A DNA stretch of 64,000 nucleotides, from positions 6,909,501 to 6,973,500 of the forward strand of contig NZ_CP109599.1 in the NCBI RefSeq assembly GCF_036231945.1, read 5' to 3'. The notes beneath the pieces are model-generated. The model was not told where the DNA came from. It saw only the letters and a program-made list of their open reading frames with translations, and searched no databases. Positions 18,028 to 26,402 of the stretch are shown one piece after another (the stretch's first letter is position 1; each line of letters starts with the position of its first letter). Source of the DNA: Streptomyces sp. NBC_01429 (GTDB lineage Bacteria; Actinomycetota; Actinomycetes; Streptomycetales; Streptomycetaceae). The translations under genes were made by a program, and so were the position numbers.

Positions 18028-18171
18028 TCATGCCCCGGTGAGCCGGGCGATCTCCGCGACGTACCGCAGCCGTTCGACGTGTTCCAGATCGAGCAGCTGA
18101 TCGAGCGGCCAGTGGAAGTGATAGGCGAGGTACGCGACCTCCTCGTAGAGCAGGTCGGTCGCGTACGTCAC
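18028..18171 (-). CDS. CIS small protein, DUF6760-like
   Basis: A 47-residue protein, too short for most gene finders. It reads VTYATDLLYEEVAYLAYHFH then WPLDQLLDLEHVERLRYVAE, close in style to the DUF6760 proteins found beside tube genes in actinobacterial CIS and phage tails. GTG at 18171 overlaps the upstream stop as GTGA, so it is coupled to the preceding gene. An assembly role at the baseplate is likely but unproven. Confidence 0.85.
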   Translation of the reverse strand: MTYATDLLYEEVAYLAYHFHWPLDQLLDLEHVERLRYVAEIARLTGA

Positions 18172-18689
18172 GATTCCCCCGGGCGACCACCCCCGCCGCC
18201 CCCGGCCAGATCCACCGCGAAGTTCTCCTGGCAGGACGGGCAGGTGACGGCGGCCCTGGTGTGCCCCTCGGAGTTGATCCGCCGGTAGAAGTCCTGGAGG
18301 AAGGCCAGGTCGGAGGCGAACAGATCCTCGATCACACCGGGGTGGATGTCGTCGACCGTGCCGATCCTGCTCACCACGCGGGCGATCAGGACGACCGACA
18401 GGTACGCGGAGTTCTCCCGTACCCGGTCGTCCCGCAGCGGGACCAACTCGTCGCGGGCGGTTGCCAGTCGCATCACGCCGGAGCGGTGCACGGTGCCGGA
18501 ATCGTCCACGTACCCGCGCGGCAGCTCGAAGGCGAACTCGGTGCGCAGGCTCTCGCGACGTGAGTAGCCGGGGTCGCGGTCCGCCTGACCTGCGGGGGAG
18601 GCCGAGGGCGCTGAAGGAGATGAGGGAGATGAGGGAGATGAAGGAGATGAGAGAGGGGAGGGATGCGAGGGGGAGAGCGCGCGCCGCAT
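18168..18689 (-). CDS. CIS baseplate or tail assembly protein
   Basis: The 173-residue protein follows the tube gene with an ATGA overlap. The first 45 residues are a variable Ser/Pro tail coded by 9-base repeats (about 18608-18660). The ordered part resembles T4-type baseplate proteins of CIS clusters (RTEFAFELPRGYVDDSGTVH, then FYRRINSEGHTRAAVTCPSC). The C-terminal CPSC with only one Cys pair visible could bind metal. ATG 18689 is chosen for the stop-start overlap; longer open frame upstream runs antisense-free but through the tube gene. Confidence 0.85.
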   Translation of the reverse strand: MRRALSPSHPSPLSSPSSPSSPSSPSAPSASPAGQADRDPGYSRRESLRTEFAFELPRGYVDDSGTVHRSGVMRLATARDELVPLRDDRVRENSAYLSVVLIARVVSRIGTVDDIHPGVIEDLFASDLAFLQDFYRRINSEGHTRAAVTCPSCQENFAVDLAGGGGGGRPGES

Positions 18690-19132
18690 CAGTCGACTTC
18701 CATGCTCTCGTAGGTGATCGCCAGCTTTTCCGTGAGCACGGAGGTGTCGCCCGCCTTCAGTGTGCCGATCTCCAGGGACTTCGGCCAGGCGTTGATCAGC
18801 TTGTAGCGCTTGATCGCGACGCCCTCGTAGTCGTAGACGATGATGGCGCCATTGCGCCGGGCATCGGCCATCCGGCCGAACCGGGAATCCTTGATCCAGC
18901 GCTCGAAACTGTTGTCCTCGGTCAGTCCGCGGCTGACCGTGACCTCGCCCGCTTTCGGACGTCCCGGCAGCTTCTTGATGGCGTACTTTCCGTCGGTGGT
19001 GTTCTGCTTCAGCTCGATGACATCCTGCTCCATCTTCAGACCGCTCACCTCGGTGATCTGCTTGATGACGACGCTGTCGAATTCCAGGCCGAAGGAATGC
19101 CCGACGGAACTGTCGAGATCGGGAAGTGGCAC
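18689..19132 (-). CDS. CIS inner tube protein (gp19 family)
   Basis: The 147-residue protein is the main inner-tube subunit of the T4 gp19/Hcp-like family (MPLPDLDSSVGHSFGLEFDS, ITEVSGLKMEQDVIEL, GRPKAGEVTVSRGLTEDNSF). Rings of such subunits stack to form the tube that is pushed out when the sheath contracts. It is the second gene of the sheath operon, 71 bases after the sheath. The gap contains a TTCTC run (about 19162-19186). Confidence 0.95.
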   Translation of the reverse strand: MPLPDLDSSVGHSFGLEFDSVVIKQITEVSGLKMEQDVIELKQNTTDGKYAIKKLPGRPKAGEVTVSRGLTEDNSFERWIKDSRFGRMADARRNGAIIVYDYEGVAIKRYKLINAWPKSLEIGTLKAGDTSVLTEKLAITYESMEVD

Positions 19133-19203
19133 TACCAGCCTCCAATACGCGCGTTACGGTGACGGTTCTCTTCTCTTCTCTTCTCTGCTCCTCGGACTTT
19201 CCG

Positions 19204-20778
19204 CTACTCCTCGACCGCGCCCATCCCGGCGGTGAGCTGGGACAGCCGGAACACCACGAACTCGGCCGGCTTGACCGGCGCCACCCCGATCTCGCAGATG
19301 ACCTGCCCGGCGTCGATCGCCTCGGGCGGATTCGTCTCGCGGTCGCACTTCACGTAGAACGCCTCGTCCGGCGTCAGCCCGAACAGCGCGCCCCTGCGCC
19401 ACTCGTTGACCAGGAACGCCGAGACCGTACGCCGGATACGTGCCCACAGCGCGTCGTCATTCGGCTCGAACACCACCCACTGGGTGCCGGCGAGAATGGA
19501 CTCCTCCAGGTAGTTGAAGAGCCGCCGCACACTCAGGTAGCGCCACGCGGGATCGGATGCCAGCGTCCGGGCTCCCCATACGCGTATGCCGCGACCGGGA
19601 AATGCGCGAATGCAGTTCAGACCGATCGGGTTGAGCAGATCGTGCTCATTCTTGGTCAGCTGGGTCTGGAGGGAGACCGCACCCCGTACGACCTCGTTCG
19701 CGGGCGCCTTGTGCACTCCACGCGAGGCGTCGTTACGGGCCCACACTCCGGCGACATGCCCGCTCGGCGGTACGAAGGCATTGCGGCCGGCCGCCGGGTC
19801 GAAGACCTTCAGCCACGGGTAGTAGAGCGTCGCGAACTTCGAGTCGAACCCGGCCGTATCCGTCCGCCACGCCCTGATCTGCTGCGGGCTGAGTCCGGGC
19901 GGCGGGTCCAGGATCGCTATCCGGTCGCCCATCAGCTCACAGTGGCTGATGAGCCCCTGCTGCACGGCGAGCACCGACTCCAGATCCAGCCCGCCGCGCT
20001 CGTAGGCGCTCATGAGATCCGGTACGGCGATCATGGTGACCTCGTCGATCGCCTCCAGCGCGCCGAGCCCGGTGCGCTGGTCGGGATCGCCCACGTACTC
20101 CTCGGCCGACAGCGGACCGCTCACGCCGGGCGCGGCTCCGGCGTCGGGAGCGGGTTCGAGCGTCACGGTCTGCGCCCCGGGCCGGGCGGGTGCGGCGCCG
20201 CGCCCCGGCTCCTGGACCTCGATCAGCTGCGACTGGGCCTTGACCTGGGCGACGACGTTGTCCTTGCTGCGCTTGGTCGACACCGCGGGATAGGTCTCCA
20301 CGACCTTGCCGTCGCGGGACACCCGCAGTGTGAAGACGTCCTGCGGCGGGTCCTCCGCCTCCGGCTCCGCGACCTCGACGGTGATCTCACCGGTCACGCC
20401 GGGCAACGTCCGTACGAGGTAAGGCCCGAGCGGGGTGTCGGCGCCGGCGGGCAGCTCCCCGGGCGCGGCCGCCTCGCCGTCCGCTGAGGCACCGCTACCA
20501 CTGCCGTCGCCTCCGCTCCCTCCGATACGGATGACGTAGCAGGTGCCGCCGCCGTTGGCGAAGAAGCCGTAGACGGACGAGGCGAGGTAGGTGCCCTCGA
20601 CGAAGTCGCCGAACTGGCTCACGAACTGGCCCCAGTTCGCGATGAGGGTCGGCTCGTTGAAGGGCCCGCGCTGGGCGAAGCCGACGAACGCGGCGACGGA
20701 GGTTCCCACTCCTTCTATGGGCCGCGAGCCGGACGGGACCTCTTCGACGTAGACACCCGGGGACAGATACGACGGCAT
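19204..20778 (-). CDS. CIS contractile sheath protein
   Basis: The 524-residue protein is a tail sheath subunit. It begins MPSYLSPGVYVEEVPSGSRP, the conserved sheath N-terminus that links neighbouring subunits, and ends with the conserved sheath domain (ISRR-like RRLFNYLEESILAGTQWVVF, FLVNEWRRGALFG, CEIGVAPVKPAEFVVFRL). The middle 100-240 region is a less conserved surface insertion. ATG 20778 has an AAGGAG ribosome site. The frame is open much further upstream through the tandem repeats, but nothing there looks like protein. This gene leads the leftward operon down to 8268. Confidence 0.97.
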   Translation of the reverse strand: MPSYLSPGVYVEEVPSGSRPIEGVGTSVAAFVGFAQRGPFNEPTLIANWGQFVSQFGDFVEGTYLASSVYGFFANGGGTCYVIRIGGSGGDGSGSGASADGEAAAPGELPAGADTPLGPYLVRTLPGVTGEITVEVAEPEAEDPPQDVFTLRVSRDGKVVETYPAVSTKRSKDNVVAQVKAQSQLIEVQEPGRGAAPARPGAQTVTLEPAPDAGAAPGVSGPLSAEEYVGDPDQRTGLGALEAIDEVTMIAVPDLMSAYERGGLDLESVLAVQQGLISHCELMGDRIAILDPPPGLSPQQIRAWRTDTAGFDSKFATLYYPWLKVFDPAAGRNAFVPPSGHVAGVWARNDASRGVHKAPANEVVRGAVSLQTQLTKNEHDLLNPIGLNCIRAFPGRGIRVWGARTLASDPAWRYLSVRRLFNYLEESILAGTQWVVFEPNDDALWARIRRTVSAFLVNEWRRGALFGLTPDEAFYVKCDRETNPPEAIDAGQVICEIGVAPVKPAEFVVFRLSQLTAGMGAVEE

Positions 20779-21139
20779 GCAACTCTCCTTGACCGGGAAC
20801 AGGGCGCCTTGGCCGGGGAACGTGGGACGCGGGACCTGGGACGTGAGATCTGGGGACACGGAACCTGGAGCACGGAACCTGGAGCACGGGATCTGGCATC
20901 TGGCATCTGGCATCTGAGACATGGAACCGGGGCCGATTCTCGCCGGGGGATGGATCACCGGGAACGGGCATACGGTCGCCCAGCCGTACCGAGCCGCGTG
21001 CCCGAAAAGGCAGGGGCGGCCGGTCAGCCCGATAGGGCAACGGACGCTGCCCGGGGGCCCGCCCACGTGACACTGCCCCGCCGTACCCGTGACGCCACAC
21101 CCTGGCAGGCATGTCGGGGACCTGTGACCGGGAGCGCGG
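20779..21139. promoter_or_regulatory. Divergent region between sheath operon and toxin gene, with 14-base repeats
   Basis: This 361-base gap must contain promoters for both the sheath operon (leftward) and the large toxin gene (rightward). From 20818 to about 20929 it is made of eight degenerate 14-base units in constant register; two are identical (gaacctggagcacg at 20861 and 20875), and the following part breaks down into the 7-base unit gcatctg. In the sheath direction these repeats would be in the 5' leader. The remainder (20930-21139) has no clear palindrome. Confidence 0.75.
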
Positions 21140-24100
21140 GTGAAGGCGGCTCCGGAGAAGGCCGCCGGTACCGCCAGGTCGTCGGCGTCCGCGGCGGGGG
21201 CGCGTACGGCGAGTGTGCGGACGGCACCCGTATCGGAGACCTCACAAGCCGCCGAGCCCACACTGGCGGCCGAGCGCACACAGGCGGCCGAGCGCACACA
21301 AGCGGCGGTGGCCCCGCGAACCGCTGCCGCCGCCCCGCCCGCCGCCGGGGCGCGGGGGTTGAGCGCCCGCAGCGTACAGCGTCTCCAGGCCCGCGCCGGA
21401 AACGCGGCGGTGTCGCGGCTGGTGGCGCAGCGGTACGCGGACGTGGTCAAGCCGCCGCCGGCGCAGGCGCCGGGGTTCCGGAAGGTCCAGCAGGACGTAG
21501 CGGCGAAGAAGCAGACGCTCAAGCAGCACAAGCCGGCGGCGACGGAGTCGCGGGCGGCACAGAACGCGGCCGTGGCCCCGCCGGACGACAAAGAGGCGCA
21601 GGGCAAGACGGCGAACGCGGAGAAGATGAACGACGCCGAGCCGGGCGTGTTCAACAAGACGGAGTTCGTCGGCGCGGTCAACGAGGCGATCGAGGCGCAG
21701 GCGCCGAAGGACCTCGACGCGGCGGACAAGTTCGCCGACTCCGGCAAGGCCGACAACATCAAGAACGCGGTCGACGGCAAGGTCCAGGACGGCAAGGAGT
21801 CCTCCGCCGAGGACATCGAGACCGCCACCACCGCGGCTCCGGACACCTCGGGGGCCACGGAGAAGGAAGTCACCCCGCTCAACCCGGACCAGCCGCCGGG
21901 CAACCCGGGCGCCCCGAGCGCGACGGACGCCGTCCCGGCGAAACAGCCGGACGCGGTGCTGGACTTCCGCGAGGGCAATCAGCAGGTCGACCAGCAGATG
22001 GACGACGCCGAGGTCACCGAGGACCAGCTCGCCCGCGGCAACGAACCCGCCTTCGACGACGCCCTCTCGGAGAAGAAGAAGGGCGAACAGGACACCGCCG
22101 CCGCCCCCGGCAAGGGCCGCGCCGCCGAAGCCAGACAACTCGCCACCGCCAAGGCGGGCGCCGCCGTGTCCGGCGCCCAGGCCGTGGCCGCCATGACGGC
22201 GGACCGCAACGCGGCGGGCAAGAGCGTCGACTCGGGCAAGGGCGAGACGAAGTCGGCGGACGAGAAGAAACGCGCCCAGGTCACGGCCAAGCTGCAGAAG
22301 GTCTTCGACACGACACAGAAGGACGTCGAGAAGATCCTCGAAGACCTGGACGGCAAGGTCGACAAACAGTTCACCGAGGGCGAGAAGCGGGCGCGGGACA
22401 ACTTCACGACGGATCACAAGCGCCGGATGAAGGAGTACAAGGACAAACGCTACTCAGGCTTCACGGGCAAGGGCCGCTGGATCAAGGACAAGTTCAAGGG
22501 CCTCCCGCAGGAGGGCCTGAACATCTTCCAGAAGTCCCGCGAGCTGTACGTCGAGCAGATGCAGACGGTGATCTCGGCCATCGCCGACATGATCGGAGCG
22601 GAACTGGGCCGGGCCAAGGCCCGCATCACCGCCGGCCGGAACGAGCTGAAGGCCGAGGTGGACAGACTCCCGGCGGACCTCAAGCAGTTCGGTGAGGAAG
22701 CGGCGGCGGATTTCGCGGGGAAGTTCGACGATCTCGAAGCCGAGGTCAACGACAAGTCGACCCAACTGGTACAGGACCTGGCGCAGAAATACACCGAGGC
22801 ACTCAACTCGGTGGACGAGGAAATCAAGAAACTGGAAGAGGAGAACAAGGGAATCATCGCGGCGGTGATGGACGCCGTGGTGGGCGTGATCCAGACCATC
22901 CTTGAGCTGAAGAACATGCTCATGGGAGTCCTCGCCAAGGCGGCGAGCGTCATCGCCAAGATCATCAAAGACCCGATCGGCTTCCTGAAGAACCTGGTCT
23001 CGGCCCTGGGTGCCGGCCTCAACCTCTTCATCGCCAACATCCCCGACCACCTGCAAAAGGGCCTGGTCTCCTGGCTGCTGGGCACAGCGGTCAGCACGGG
23101 CCTGGCGATCCCGGCGAAGTTCGACCTCAAGGGCATCATCCAACTGATCGCCTCCCTCCTGGGCCTGACCTGGGACAACATCCGCGCCCGAGTAACCCGC
23201 AAGGGCGTCCCCGAAAAGGCGATGGCGAAGGTCGAGCAATCGGTCCCGGTGGCGGGAGCGCTGGCACGAGAGGGCCCAGCGGGAGCGGTAAACGAAATAA
23301 AAGAAGAAACAGGCGACCTGAAGAAAACCATTCTGGACGACCTGAAATCCTACCTGATCCCCACGGTCCTCATAGCCGGCATCACCTGGATCCTCTCCCT
23401 CCTCACCCCCGCCTCGGCCTTCGTCCGCGCGGTCAAGGGAATCATCGACCTGGTCACCTTCATCGTCACGCAGGGCGCCCAGATCTTCGAATTCGTCAAC
23501 GCCTGCCTGGACGCGGTCATAGCGGTAGCCAACGGCGGCGCAGCAGGCGTCCCCAAAACCATAGAAACTGCCCTGGCCACCAGCATCCCCCTCCTCCTGG
23601 GCCTCCTGGCTTCGCTACTGGGAATAGGCGGCCTGGCCAACAGGGTCCGCCAGGCATTCCAAAAGGTCTCTCGCCCAGTAAACCGAGCCATAGACAAACT
23701 GGTCGACAAAATCGCCAGGGCTGGAAAGAGGCTCTGGGGCAAGTTCAAGAGTAGGAAGTCTGGTGTGGACGACAGCGCCAAGGGGAAGGAGCGCCGCCTT
23801 GAATTTGCCGTAAGTGCCGCTGTAGCCGCATTGAACAAGTATCGAGGAAGGAAAGTAGGAGCCTCGATTCTGCGCTCCAGGCTCGCGGTAATAAAGCGGC
23901 GCTATCGGCTGACTGAGCTTATTCCGATACCGGCGGGGAAAACGTGGTCGGTATTTGGGAAAGTAAATCCGGAGCTTCGCGGAACCTCGCAAGCTGAGAC
24001 GCTTGAGGGTGATGAATCTTCAGAGAGTGAAGTAAGAGCGAAAGACCCGGATGAACAGGAGAAACGCAATGAGCTCGACTGGGCGCATTATTACCTCAGG

Positions 24101-24919
24101 AAAAAGGCGAATGAGCCGAGAAATGAAATATGGACCGCAGTTCTCAGGAAAGAAGCAAGCGATGGCGAGGGAGCCTATGGTTCGATAAGATGGAATGGCA
24201 CTTCCAAGAAATGGGAAGATAATAGCAAAGTGCCTTGGGTGGTGCGCAAGAAATTCATCAAGGATCCGAGCGGTACAAAGAAGGACAAGGCTGACACGCA
24301 TATTGCCGATGTGGAAACCCGTGAAAGATTTCAGGGTTTAATTAAAGGTCGCCATAGAGCGATTGCGGGACTACAGGAAAAGGAAAAGGAGTACGGAGAT
24401 CTTCCCGAGAAGAAAAATGCTGATCCACAGCTCGTCGCGGACCGGAAGAAATATTTCGATCAAGTGACCAGGCTTAGTGAGGAGCTAGGAGAGGAGGCCG
24501 CGATTGATGCGATTGCGAAGAGTTCAAAATATGCCGGATTTAGTCGACTTGATGATCCGAAAGCTCGCGGATCGGGAAAATTCGATCAAATATATGAACT
24601 TCCCGACGGGCGGCTGTTGCTCGTGGAGGCTAAGGCTCCAAAGGCCGGGCTCGGGGCACGTCTTGTCCCCGGGGGGCGGGCGGAACAGGGGACCGTCAAG
24701 TACGTAGAGGCTGTGTTGAAGGTCATGGAAACCCGGGATGAACGGCTTCCGCGTGGCGTCTCGGAGAGAAGTCTGGCGGGCAGGATCGCAGAGGCTTTAG
24801 CGAACGGCCAGGTAGAGTATATACTGGTGCGTGCTGAACTTTATCCACCTGCGGGTGGCGACAATTCCCCGACATTGCAAGGTGCGTCCATAAAGTACTT
24901 CGACTTGGCTGATCGCTAG
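21140..24919 (+). CDS. CIS-associated toxin: coiled coil, hydrophobic segments, C-terminal nuclease
   Basis: A 1259-residue protein divergent from the sheath gene. Residues 1-75 are Ala-rich. Near 77-100 is the motif typical of actinobacterial CIS cargo (SVQRLQARAGNAAVSRLVAQ). About 100-570 is charged and helical, with coiled-coil character. Hydrophobic helices follow near 570-670 and 738-834, as in tape-measure proteins. From about residue 870 composition changes: bases 24121-24180 are 50% G+C by my count. The C-terminus has a PD-(D/E)xK-like site: Asp1149, Glu1163 and Lys1165 (KFDQIYELPDG, LLLVEAKAP). TTA codons occur at 24338 and 24797. I infer a nuclease effector carried by the CIS. The GTG start has GGGAG upstream. 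Other start choices would only alter the Ala-rich tail. Confidence 0.88.
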   Translation: MKAAPEKAAGTARSSASAAGARTASVRTAPVSETSQAAEPTLAAERTQAAERTQAAVAPRTAAAAPPAAGARGLSARSVQRLQARAGNAAVSRLVAQRYADVVKPPPAQAPGFRKVQQDVAAKKQTLKQHKPAATESRAAQNAAVAPPDDKEAQGKTANAEKMNDAEPGVFNKTEFVGAVNEAIEAQAPKDLDAADKFADSGKADNIKNAVDGKVQDGKESSAEDIETATTAAPDTSGATEKEVTPLNPDQPPGNPGAPSATDAVPAKQPDAVLDFREGNQQVDQQMDDAEVTEDQLARGNEPAFDDALSEKKKGEQDTAAAPGKGRAAEARQLATAKAGAAVSGAQAVAAMTADRNAAGKSVDSGKGETKSADEKKRAQVTAKLQKVFDTTQKDVEKILEDLDGKVDKQFTEGEKRARDNFTTDHKRRMKEYKDKRYSGFTGKGRWIKDKFKGLPQEGLNIFQKSRELYVEQMQTVISAIADMIGAELGRAKARITAGRNELKAEVDRLPADLKQFGEEAAADFAGKFDDLEAEVNDKSTQLVQDLAQKYTEALNSVDEEIKKLEEENKGIIAAVMDAVVGVIQTILELKNMLMGVLAKAASVIAKIIKDPIGFLKNLVSALGAGLNLFIANIPDHLQKGLVSWLLGTAVSTGLAIPAKFDLKGIIQLIASLLGLTWDNIRARVTRKGVPEKAMAKVEQSVPVAGALAREGPAGAVNEIKEETGDLKKTILDDLKSYLIPTVLIAGITWILSLLTPASAFVRAVKGIIDLVTFIVTQGAQIFEFVNACLDAVIAVANGGAAGVPKTIETALATSIPLLLGLLASLLGIGGLANRVRQAFQKVSRPVNRAIDKLVDKIARAGKRLWGKFKSRKSGVDDSAKGKERRLEFAVSAAVAALNKYRGRKVGASILRSRLAVIKRRYRLTELIPIPAGKTWSVFGKVNPELRGTSQAETLEGDESSESEVRAKDPDEQEKRNELDWAHYYLRKKANEPRNEIWTAVLRKEASDGEGAYGSIRWNGTSKKWEDNSKVPWVVRKKFIKDPSGTKKDKADTHIADVETRERFQGLIKGRHRAIAGLQEKEKEYGDLPEKKNADPQLVADRKKYFDQVTRLSEELGEEAAIDAIAKSSKYAGFSRLDDPKARGSGKFDQIYELPDGRLLLVEAKAPKAGLGARLVPGGRAEQGTVKYVEAVLKVMETRDERLPRGVSERSLAGRIAEALANGQVEYILVRAELYPPAGGDNSPTLQGASIKYFDLADR

Positions 24920-24939
24920 CGAAACGAACGGGAGATTCC

Positions 24940-25797
24940 GTGCGGAACGTCTCGAGGCACACGATTCAGTTGCATAAGTCTGAGCTTCAAATCAGTGCAA
25001 TGGAAGCTGGTATTAGGGATCTGGCTGATCGGATCGAGCAGGTTCCGCAGCTTTTCTACAAGATCGTTGAGAAAGTTTTAATGGTGGCCGGATATCGCAG
25101 CGTCGTCGACGTTCAGGCTCAGGACGAAGCCACGTTCGAAGCGTTCTCTTTGGCGTCAGAGGCTCATGTTGCATTGTTCGAAATAGCCTTTTCGGGGCGG
25201 ACCTCTGTTCGTTTGCGAATCGATGACTACCGTACGCTATCTGTACCGGAAATCCCTCGTCGACGCGCTACGGCGGCCGAATGGATGAACGCCATGTGGC
25301 TTGCCACGATTTGTCGAGACGAGAGACGCTTGCGTTTCCTGTGTGGTGTCTCGTCTGATTGGCTGAGTGCCTCCGAGGATTATGCCGTGGACTCCTACGT
25401 GCAAGCCTGGGTGGATACACTCCAGTGCTATTGGCACGGAAATGCGAACTTTCTGGATAATTTGGAGTCTGCGATTCGGCTGACTGCGCCCGAGGAGCTC
25501 AAGTATAATACTCCCTACGGGCTCAAGATTGCTTTTCCGGCGATGGAGCTAATGTATTATGAAAGTCAGAACGATGAAGAAGCATTCAATGAATGTCTCG
25601 AATCATCGCTCGCTCTGCATAAGGAATACTGGACGTTGAGTGGTGATATGTCCATCGATCCATTCGGTTTTGTTTCACTTCCGCTGCTCGCGCTGGCCTC
25701 AATCGCCAGTGATAGAGGCATGCAGGTAGACACAACGTCTGACTACATTCCAATCGGCTTGATCGAAGGTCGACTGCTCGGGCGCGGGAGCGATTGA
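24940..25797 (+). CDS. Imm49-like immunity protein
   Basis: The 285-residue acidic protein starts 20 bases after the toxin stop, from a GTG with GGAG at 24931-24934. It resembles the Imm49 family of polymorphic-toxin immunity proteins: a helical N-terminus, RRRATAAEWMNAMWLATICR, then RLRFLCGVSSDWL and VDSYVQAWVDTLQCYW. It should neutralise the nuclease domain encoded just before it. G+C is as low as in the toxin tip, and it contains a TTA codon at 25078-25080. Family assignment is from recognised motifs; the toxin-immunity pairing is inference from position. Confidence 0.8.
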   Translation: MRNVSRHTIQLHKSELQISAMEAGIRDLADRIEQVPQLFYKIVEKVLMVAGYRSVVDVQAQDEATFEAFSLASEAHVALFEIAFSGRTSVRLRIDDYRTLSVPEIPRRRATAAEWMNAMWLATICRDERRLRFLCGVSSDWLSASEDYAVDSYVQAWVDTLQCYWHGNANFLDNLESAIRLTAPEELKYNTPYGLKIAFPAMELMYYESQNDEEAFNECLESSLALHKEYWTLSGDMSIDPFGFVSLPLLALASIASDRGMQVDTTSDYIPIGLIEGRLLGRGSD

Positions 25798-25855
25798 TTT
25801 CTGAGGTTGAAGTTGTGATGTCGTAGGGGCTGACGTTGTGTGATGTCACCAGGGA

Positions 25856-26120
25856 ATGCGGAATCCGCAGGGTGGCGGGTAGGCTACCGAACGGCAGCAG
25901 TTCTGCGAGGAGTTGCTGCTTCAGGCTGCCGAGCGGTTCACCTGAGGGTCCAGTCGGTGCAGCAGTGGCGGCAGGTGTGGGACGAGGAGCCGTGGCACTG
26001 GCGCCGGCTGCGACGGCGATCGGTCGGCGCTTTCGCGCGGGCTGCGTATTCCAGGGCGTGCGCAACGGCAGGTCCTGCAAGGTCTCCGCCCGACGCGCGA
26101 TGCAACGGGAGGGCTGGAAT
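25856..26120 (+). pseudogene. Decayed IS630-type transposase
   Basis: Pieces of an IS630-family transposase of Streptomyces type can be read in order but in different frames. ATG 25856 opens MRNPQGGG, then a TAG at 25880-25882, then ATERQQFCEELLLQAAERFT. After a stop and a small deletion comes LRVQSVQQWRQVWDEEPW, the helix-turn-helix end. A third frame gives AIGRRFRAGCVFQGVRNGRS then CKVSARRAMQRE. The catalytic part is missing or unreadable after about 26120. It lies directly after the immunity gene. No terminal inverted repeats were identified. The rest of the 25798-26402 gap shows no gene. Confidence 0.8.
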
Positions 26121-26402
26121 CATCGGACGCGTCTTACGGCACAACCAGTTCCGCCGCCTCCTTGTGTAGGCAGCCGCCTCACCCAGACTGTCCTGGCCGT
26201 CAGGCCCGCCTGAACGGCGACCCGACAGAATGAGTTCAATCTCAATCGTTCTCGTATGGGCGGTCGGCAGATGAAGCTTTCGCCGTTGATGGGCTAGGCG
26301 GGTTGGCCCGTGGGCCAGGACCTGTGGGCGGAGTGGGCGCGGTCGTGTTCTTCGGGGCGGAACAAGTCGTGGGTTTCTTTGAGGGAGGCTCATCGGTGGG
26401 GG

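Noticed and set aside
20779..21978. N-terminal extension of the sheath protein through the tandem repeats
   Set aside because: Frame is open, but AAGGAG sits right before the family-typical MPSYLSPGVY start and the extension is repeat-coded.
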